Assembly (NCBI GenBank): GCA_023128195.1
Contig: JAGMEL010000084.1
Span: 1 to 10,861 of the forward strand
Reading direction: 5' to 3'
DNA length: 10,861 nucleotides
Origin: Caldifarciminota bacterium
Lineage (GTDB): Bacteria; Hydrothermota; Tepidihabitantia; SM23-42
The notes under the pieces are model-generated. The model saw only the letters and a program-made list of their open reading frames with translations. It was not told where the DNA came from and searched no databases. The translations under genes and the position numbers were made by a program. Below, one piece after another: positions 6,897 to 10,861 of the stretch. Every line of letters starts with the position of its first letter. Position 1 is the first letter of the stretch.

Positions 6897-7361
6897 GTGA
6901 ATAAAAGAAGAAAAATTATTGCGGTAATTGGTGGGGCTGACCCGGATGAAGAAAGTTTAAAGATTGCTGAAAAGATTGGTTCGTTAATTGCTCAAAGAAA
7001 AGCCATATTAATTACCGGTGGCATGGGCGGGGTTATGAACGCTGCATCCCGGGGTGCAAAAAAGGAAAACGGATTGGTCATCGGCATTCTTCCAACCAGT
7101 GACAAAAACAAAGCCAACCCATATGTGGACATCCCGATTGTCACCGGCATGAGCGAGGCGAGAAATATCATGATTGCCAGAACATGCGACGGTGCCATTG
7201 CTATTGATGGTCGATACGGTACGCTCTCTGAAATTGCCTATTGTTTGATGCTCGATGTTCCTGTAATAGGTATAAACACATGGGAAATTGCCGCACCAAT
7301 CATTAAGGCAAAAAATGCAGAAGAGGCAGTTGATATTGTCTTTGAAAGAATTTTGAAATGA
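6897..7361 (+). CDS. TIGR00725/LOG-like Rossmann (SLOG) protein, possible nucleotide phosphoribohydrolase
   Basis: A 154-residue SLOG-fold protein of the TIGR00725 type. LOG relatives hydrolyse nucleoside monophosphates to the free base and ribose 5-phosphate; activity here is inferred. The sequence shows IIAVIGGADPDEE (about 7-19), the glycine-rich TGGMGGVMNAASRGA (40-54), SEARNIMIARTCDGAIAI (about 86-103) and GRYGTLSE (105-112), which corresponds to the PGGxGTxxE active-site loop of LOG proteins with PGG replaced by DGR. The Glu of that loop and the Arg of EARN are kept. The start is GTG at 6897, with AGGGAG 5 bases upstream; the open frame further upstream runs through the repeat and tRNA-Pro and is not real coding. 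Followed 67 bases later by apt, which suggests a link to base salvage. Confidence 0.82.
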   Translation: MNKRRKIIAVIGGADPDEESLKIAEKIGSLIAQRKAILITGGMGGVMNAASRGAKKENGLVIGILPTSDKNKANPYVDIPIVTGMSEARNIMIARTCDGAIAIDGRYGTLSEIAYCLMLDVPVIGINTWEIAAPIIKAKNAEEAVDIVFERILK

Positions 7362-7370
7362 AGCCCTTGA

Positions 7371-7410
7371 TAGCCATATTTCAGCCCTTTTCTGCCCTTT
7401 TTCAGCCATC
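7371..7410 (+). repeat. Short pyrimidine-rich direct repeats in the SLOG-apt spacer
   Basis: Three roughly 10-base units follow one another: TCAGCCCTTT, TCTGCCCTTT and TTCAGCCATC. They lie in the transcribed 67-base spacer. No hairpin or terminator is visible. The role is unknown and the pattern may be chance slippage. Confidence 0.4.
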
Positions 7411-7416
7411 TAAATC

Positions 7417-7423
7417 AAAGGAG
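7417..7423 (+). promoter_or_regulatory. Strong Shine-Dalgarno AAAGGAG for apt
   Basis: AAAGGAG lies 5 bases before the ATG at 7429. It is the strongest ribosome-binding site in the window and belongs to an operon-internal gene. Confidence 0.8.
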
Positions 7424-7428
7424 TAATT

Positions 7429-7941
7429 ATGGATCTCAAAAAATGTATTCGTAATATCCCTGATTTTCCACAAAAAGGTATTATGTTCAAGGACATTACT
7501 ACACTTTTAAAAAAACCGGCGGTCTTTAAATATACAGTTGATGCGATCGTTGATAGATATAAAAACAAAAATATCAGCAAGGTAGTATCTGTCGAGGCAC
7601 GTGGTTATATTTTTGGTGGCGCGATTGCATATAATCTAAACTGCGGGTTTATACCAGTTCGTAAACCTGGTAAACTGCCAGCGGAAACCATTTCTATGGA
7701 ATATACATTAGAATATGGCAAAAATACTATCGAAATACATAAGGATGCAATTAATAACAGTGAAAGGATTTTAGTCTTTGACGACCTCCTCGCAACTGGC
7801 GGTACAGTTCTGGCGACCTGTCAACTTATTGAAAAGTTAGGTGGTGAGATTATTGGGTGTGCATTTCTTATTAATTTAACGTATTTAAACGGAGCAGAAA
7901 AACTAAAAGGTTATAATGTATTCTCCCTGATTGAATATTAA
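7429..7941 (+). CDS. apt: Adenine phosphoribosyltransferase
   Basis: Joins adenine and PRPP to give AMP and pyrophosphate in purine salvage; cytoplasmic. The 170-residue length is usual for the family. It shows the typical N-terminal IRNIPDFPQKGIMFKDITTLL (broken as IRNIPDFPQ / KGIMFKDITTLL, about 8-27), VVSVEARGYIFGGAIA (52-67), VRKPGKLPAE (77-86) and the PRPP-binding motif ILVFDDLLATGGT (114-126). These include the EARG segment seen in adenine-specific enzymes. The start has an ideal Shine-Dalgarno sequence. It is the last gene of the pcm operon and converges on the second GGDEF gene with an 18-base gap. No clear terminator is seen between them. Confidence 0.95.
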   Translation: MDLKKCIRNIPDFPQKGIMFKDITTLLKKPAVFKYTVDAIVDRYKNKNISKVVSVEARGYIFGGAIAYNLNCGFIPVRKPGKLPAETISMEYTLEYGKNTIEIHKDAINNSERILVFDDLLATGGTVLATCQLIEKLGGEIIGCAFLINLTYLNGAEKLKGYNVFSLIEY

Positions 7942-7959
7942 TTTGAGGGAAAAATTTAT

Positions 7960-9507
7960 CTATCTATTCGTACTCTTCTTCATTGCTAATAATCTCTGAT
8001 CTACAACATGGAAGATCTCATTTTCCGGGATGCCGGAACTTGAAGAATACTCAAGATAAGCAAATGTTACTGAACTCTTCATTTCTCTGTTTTCAGTTGT
8101 AAACGATTCTTTTGAAAACAGTTTTCTTATCTTCTCGCCATAGGTTCTTGCCTTTTCCCCGGTAACTTCAGGTAGTACTACCACAAACTCATCACCGCCC
8201 CACCGGGCAACAATATCAGTTCTTCTAAAACTCGTCTTCAATATCTGTGCAAACTTACTCAAAACCTGGTCGCCAATATTATGGCCGAGTTCGTCATTGA
8301 TTCTCTTTAAACCATCAATGTCAAAAAGCACTATTGCTAATCGACCATTGCCTCTTTTTACCCTGCTTATCCCTTCAGATAATTTCTGTTCAAAATAGCG
8401 CCTTGTATGCAAACCGGTTAAGGGATCCTCTATTGAGATCTTATATAACATCGCATTTGCCAAACAGAGCGAGATATGCTTCAAAAGATTTAAGAGTAAA
8501 ATTTTATTTTCCTTGGATAGGATATCAGCACGTTCTACAACCAAAGAACCGATTACCCTTTCCCTTGTTGACAGAGGAAGCTCAATTGAATTAGTAGTAT
8601 TCTGAGATTTTACATATTCAACATTGTACAGGTTTTTCCCATCGTAGCCTTTTGCAAAATAAATTCTTTGCTCCGAATCTTCAAGGAAAATTGTTACGTT
8701 CTGAGCATTTATGAATGAATAAACCTTTTCAAGGATCGTTTTTATTAGGTGATCAAAATCGAGGACTCCTTCAAATTCTCTAACAATCTCATTCAGCTGT
8801 TCCTCCTCCTGAATTCGCTTCTTAACCTTTTCCTGATATTTGGACATCTGATAGCCAATTGCGGAAAGCAGAAGGATACTCAGAATGAGTGGTATTGTTG
8901 CACCAAATCCATAGCCATTGTAAAGTAATGCCATTGATATACCAAACGGATATATAAGCATCTCGATGAAATCTGCTCCAATGCCTTCTTCTTTTATATA
9001 CTTCCAAAAATTCTCTTGTCCAAGAATTGTGTGGATCGAAAAGAATATTTCATTGAGAACTATTATTGAGAGAATTGCCAAAACCTCACGTAGAGGAATT
9101 GGGAAATAATAAATGAGTAACCCGACTACCAGATATATCAAACCGTATACACCAGCATTATATAACCCCATCTTGAGTGTTACTGAATATTTACCAGTGT
9201 CTTTCCTTGTAAGATGTTTTAAATTCCTTAAAAACCAGCTAGAAATAACAGTTATTACAGCAATAAAAGCAGCTACCTTACCACCAAAAACAAGAAGCAG
9301 GAAAAAATAAATAACAATATCAAATGATATGATAGTATTTCGTACTGATATATAAAACAAGGCAGCTGCAATAGCGACAAAAATGAAAATAAGATGGTCA
9401 GGGAAAGGAGGAAAAGTAGTATCAAAAAATAAAATCTGAGAAAATGGTAATCCAATACCTATTACTATAATAAAAACCTCATAGAATAATTTTAGTTTCT
9501 TCATCAT
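7960..9507 (-). CDS. Polytopic membrane GAF-GGDEF protein, probable diguanylate cyclase
   Basis: Predicted cyclic di-GMP synthase with an integral-membrane input module. Of 515 residues, about 8-220 hold roughly seven or eight hydrophobic segments that match no membrane sensor I can name. A coiled-coil linker (about 222-245), a GAF-like region (about 247-355) and a GGDEF domain (about 358-515) follow. The GGDEF domain keeps DPLTGLHTRRYFE (361-373), FDIDGLKRIND (395-405), GHNIGD (408-413) and the GGDEF loop (437-441). A complete I-site RRTD (428-431) is present, so product inhibition is likely. The far C-terminus is degraded: SVTFAYLEYS replaces the usual SxGxA block, and VVDQRLLAMKKSTNR ends the protein without the AD-ALYxAK-GRN motif. 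The catalytic loop suggests activity, but the tail leaves doubt. Start ATG 9507 is backed by a TATAAT box; a second ATG follows at once. Confidence 0.88.
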   Translation of the reverse strand: MMKKLKLFYEVFIIVIGIGLPFSQILFFDTTFPPFPDHLIFIFVAIAAALFYISVRNTIISFDIVIYFFLLLVFGGKVAAFIAVITVISSWFLRNLKHLTRKDTGKYSVTLKMGLYNAGVYGLIYLVVGLLIYYFPIPLREVLAILSIIVLNEIFFSIHTILGQENFWKYIKEEGIGADFIEMLIYPFGISMALLYNGYGFGATIPLILSILLLSAIGYQMSKYQEKVKKRIQEEEQLNEIVREFEGVLDFDHLIKTILEKVYSFINAQNVTIFLEDSEQRIYFAKGYDGKNLYNVEYVKSQNTTNSIELPLSTRERVIGSLVVERADILSKENKILLLNLLKHISLCLANAMLYKISIEDPLTGLHTRRYFEQKLSEGISRVKRGNGRLAIVLFDIDGLKRINDELGHNIGDQVLSKFAQILKTSFRRTDIVARWGGDEFVVVLPEVTGEKARTYGEKIRKLFSKESFTTENREMKSSVTFAYLEYSSSSGIPENEIFHVVDQRLLAMKKSTNR

Positions 9508-9513
9508 CAGTCA

Positions 9514-9541
9514 ATTATAATCATATCTCTTTTATTGTAAA
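9514..9541 (-). promoter_or_regulatory. Sigma70-type promoter, predicted leaderless, for the polytopic GGDEF gene
   Basis: On the minus strand TTTACA (9541-9536), a 16-base spacer and TATAAT (9519-9514) are followed by 6 bases and the ATG at 9507. No Shine-Dalgarno sequence is present. Confidence 0.75.
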
Positions 9542-9592
9542 GCCCATTTTTTGATTATAGTGAAATTTTGTGATTTTCTCATTCCTTTAATA

Positions 9593-9621
9593 TTGACAAA
9601 CAATATCTCTCAGTGTATTAT
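9593..9621 (+). promoter_or_regulatory. Sigma70-type promoter, predicted leaderless, for the DUF763 gene
   Basis: TTGACA (9593-9598), a 17-base spacer and TATTAT (9616-9621) are followed by 5 bases and the ATG at 9627. An overlapping TATAAT (9619-9624) has poorer spacing. No Shine-Dalgarno sequence is present. It is divergent from the polytopic GGDEF promoter. Confidence 0.75.
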
Positions 9622-9626
9622 AATCA

Positions 9627-10712
9627 ATGAGAACTGGAATCGCAGAAATGCCCCTACATTATGGAAAAGCACCTCGATGGCTATTTGATAAGATGGTCAA
9701 ACTATCAAGGGCAATCATTGAAGTAGTCGTTATTGAGAAAGGTGCGAATGAATTTCTCTGTCGAATCTCTGACCCTTTTTGGTTTCAGGCATTTGGTTCT
9801 GTTCTGGGATTTGACTGGCATTCATCAGGAGTCACTACCACGGTCTGCGGCGCAATGAAAGAGGGGACAAAAGATATATCAAAAGACCTGGGAATCTATT
9901 TCTGCGGTGGTAAAGGCGCAGCGTCGAGAAAAACTCCCATGCAGATACAAACAATTTCTGAAGGGTTGTCAATCAACCCGGAACGATTGGTATACGCATC
10001 AAAGATTTCAGCGAAAGTAGATAATACCTGTGTGCAGGACGGGTATAATCTCTATCATCATATGTTTATTTTCACAAAGAATGGTAACTGGAGTGTTGTC
10101 CAACAGGGGATGAATCCTGAAAATCATATTGCCCGAAGATACCATTGGCTCTCATCAAATGTAAAATCCTATGTCTGCGAGCCACATACTGCGATCTGCT
10201 GTGACCGTGAACAAGCTTCTTTGAATATGGTCGCGCTGGAAAGCAAATCATCTCGCAACATCGTAGCAACTATTGCAAAAGAGCACCCTGACAAAGTATT
10301 AAAAGAAACCAAAAAAATTCTCCGGATGCCAATGCGCCATCCTGTCGTAAAATTGGATATTAATCCAAAATACTTCCATAAAATCCTTTTAAAAACTTAT
10401 GAACAATCACCAGATAATTTTGAAAAATTGATAACGATTCGAGGGGTAGGACCTAAGACAATCAGGGCATTAGCACTCATCGGTGAATTACTCTATGGTG
10501 ACGTACCTTCGTTCCGTGACCCAGCACGATATTCATTTGCCCACGGTGGCAAGGATGGTTATCCCTATCCCGTGAACAAAAAAACATACAACAACTCAAT
10601 TGCCTTTTTAGAATCAGCAATTAAAAAGGCAAAGATTGGACAAACCGACAAACTAAAAGCCCTTAAAAGGCTTACGTTTATTAATGAACGCATCATTTAC
10701 GAGACGAAGTGA
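9627..10712 (+). CDS. DUF763 (COG1415-type) protein with helix-hairpin-helix
   Basis: A conserved protein of unknown function found mainly in archaea and thermophilic bacteria. The 361 residues begin with the family signature MRTGIAEMPLHYGKAPRWLF and include ISDPFWFQAFGSVLGFDWHSSG (47-68, broken as ISDPFWFQAF / GSVLGFDWHSSG). CGGKGAASRKTP (93-104), DNTCVQDGYNLYHHMFIF (132-149), WSVVQQGMNP (155-164) and RRYHWLS (170-176) follow. Near the C-terminus LITIRGVGPKTIRALALIGE (268-287) is a clear helix-hairpin-helix of the DNA-binding type, followed by DPARYSFAHGGKDGYPYPV. The many conserved acidic, His and Gln residues hint at an enzyme acting on nucleic acid, but no activity can be assigned from sequence. 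Cytoplasmic, with no signal peptide. It is transcribed alone, and its stop codon lies inside the loop of a strong hairpin. Confidence 0.88.
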   Translation: MRTGIAEMPLHYGKAPRWLFDKMVKLSRAIIEVVVIEKGANEFLCRISDPFWFQAFGSVLGFDWHSSGVTTTVCGAMKEGTKDISKDLGIYFCGGKGAASRKTPMQIQTISEGLSINPERLVYASKISAKVDNTCVQDGYNLYHHMFIFTKNGNWSVVQQGMNPENHIARRYHWLSSNVKSYVCEPHTAICCDREQASLNMVALESKSSRNIVATIAKEHPDKVLKETKKILRMPMRHPVVKLDINPKYFHKILLKTYEQSPDNFEKLITIRGVGPKTIRALALIGELLYGDVPSFRDPARYSFAHGGKDGYPYPVNKKTYNNSIAFLESAIKKAKIGQTDKLKALKRLTFINERIIYETK

Positions 10713-10729
10713 ACGTAAATGATATGCGT
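10688..10729 (+). terminator. Strong hairpin across the DUF763 stop codon
   Basis: ACGCATCATTTACG (10688-10701) pairs with CGTAAATGATATGCGT (10714-10729), with a 2-base bulge (AT) and a 12-base loop that contains the TGA stop (10710-10712). No T-run follows, so it is not a standard intrinsic terminator. It could stabilise the 3' end, block readthrough by another route, or be part of a repeat element that supplied the gene's last codons. Confidence 0.55.
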
Positions 10730-10730
10730 G

Positions 10731-10850
10731 AATTAACCTCGCACCTTATTTTGCTTAATGTGTACGCATTGATTACGCATTCTGTAGATCCCAGGGAATA
10801 AATAGTGGTTTATCTGCATACTTATGCCGAACAAGGTGCGGGGTCAAATT
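10731..10850. repeat. MITE-like inverted-repeat unit of about 120 bp
   Basis: The left end AATTAACCTCGCACCTTATT (10731-10750) matches the reverse complement of the right end (10830-10850) at about 17 of 21 positions with one gap. The core is CGCACCTT / AAGGTGCG, extending to 11 bp with one T-G mismatch (10737-10747 and 10833-10843). About 80 bases without a gene lie between. No target-site duplication is clear. Together with the hairpin at 10688, this is the content of the last 149 bases; no gene is visible there. Confidence 0.5.
10764..10781 (+). repeat. Direct repeat ACGCATT x2 within the inverted-repeat unit
   Basis: ACGCATT occurs at 10764-10770 and 10775-10781, separated by GATT. The same ACGCAT hexamer starts the DUF763 hairpin (10688-10693), and its complement ATGCGT ends it (10724-10729), giving four copies in under 100 bases. 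Confidence 0.5.
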
Positions 10851-10861
10851 CGACTACAGAC

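Noticed and set aside
7008..7409. 133-codon minus-strand open frame
   Set aside because: It is antisense to the SLOG gene, whose protein motifs are clear, and has no initiation signals.
7936..7960. Possible terminator between apt and the polytopic GGDEF gene
   Set aside because: Only a 5-bp AT stem can be drawn, with no GC stem and no T-run.
10818..10847. Leftward promoter in the right inverted repeat (TTGACC on the minus strand)
   Set aside because: No good -10 hexamer at 16-18 bases and no gene is served.
1..10861. CRISPR array, phage or toxin-antitoxin system
   Set aside because: No regularly spaced repeats of CRISPR size, no cas, integrase or phage genes, and no small coupled gene pair of that type are seen.

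Overview
The window is about 10.9 kb of AT-rich bacterial chromosome carrying ten protein genes (one cut by the window edge) and one tRNA gene. Spacers are short and both strands are used. The gene mix is a GH57 glycogen-branching enzyme, a DUF763 protein, a pair of GWxTD-family envelope proteins, HypD, and a tRNA without an encoded CCA. This suggests a thermophilic or anaerobic bacterium from a poorly cultured lineage, of the kind seen in candidate phyla such as WOR-3 and its relatives. That placement is inference from gene content and is not proven by the sequence.

Left part, minus strand (1-4197): two GWxTD-family exported proteins overlap by 4 bp and read leftward from a promoter at about 4202-4229. 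Then comes a membrane GAF-GGDEF diguanylate cyclase with its own promoter, and the start of hypD, a [NiFe]-hydrogenase maturation gene that runs off the left edge. Divergent from the GWxTD pair, the plus strand carries a GH57 1,4-alpha-glucan branching enzyme (4298-5995).

Middle part, plus strand (6076-7941): an apparent operon holds pcm (protein-L-isoaspartate methyltransferase), tRNA-Pro(CGG) starting on the base after the pcm stop, a run of 7-bp repeats, a TIGR00725/LOG-like SLOG protein, and apt (adenine phosphoribosyltransferase). pcm, the SLOG protein and apt can be read as protein repair plus adenine-base and ribose-phosphate recycling.

Right part (7960-10861): a second, polytopic-membrane GAF-GGDEF protein converges on apt. 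A DUF763 protein with a helix-hairpin-helix diverges from it. The last 149 bases hold a strong hairpin across the DUF763 stop codon and a MITE-like pair of inverted repeats.

The most striking signal is promoter architecture. At five of the six operon-leading genes a near-consensus -35/-10 pair sits with its -10 box only 4-6 bases before the ATG, and no Shine-Dalgarno sequence is present. The sixth has a weaker version with a 9-base gap. Genes inside operons instead have clear Shine-Dalgarno sequences. This predicts leaderless mRNAs for first genes and SD-led initiation for downstream genes.
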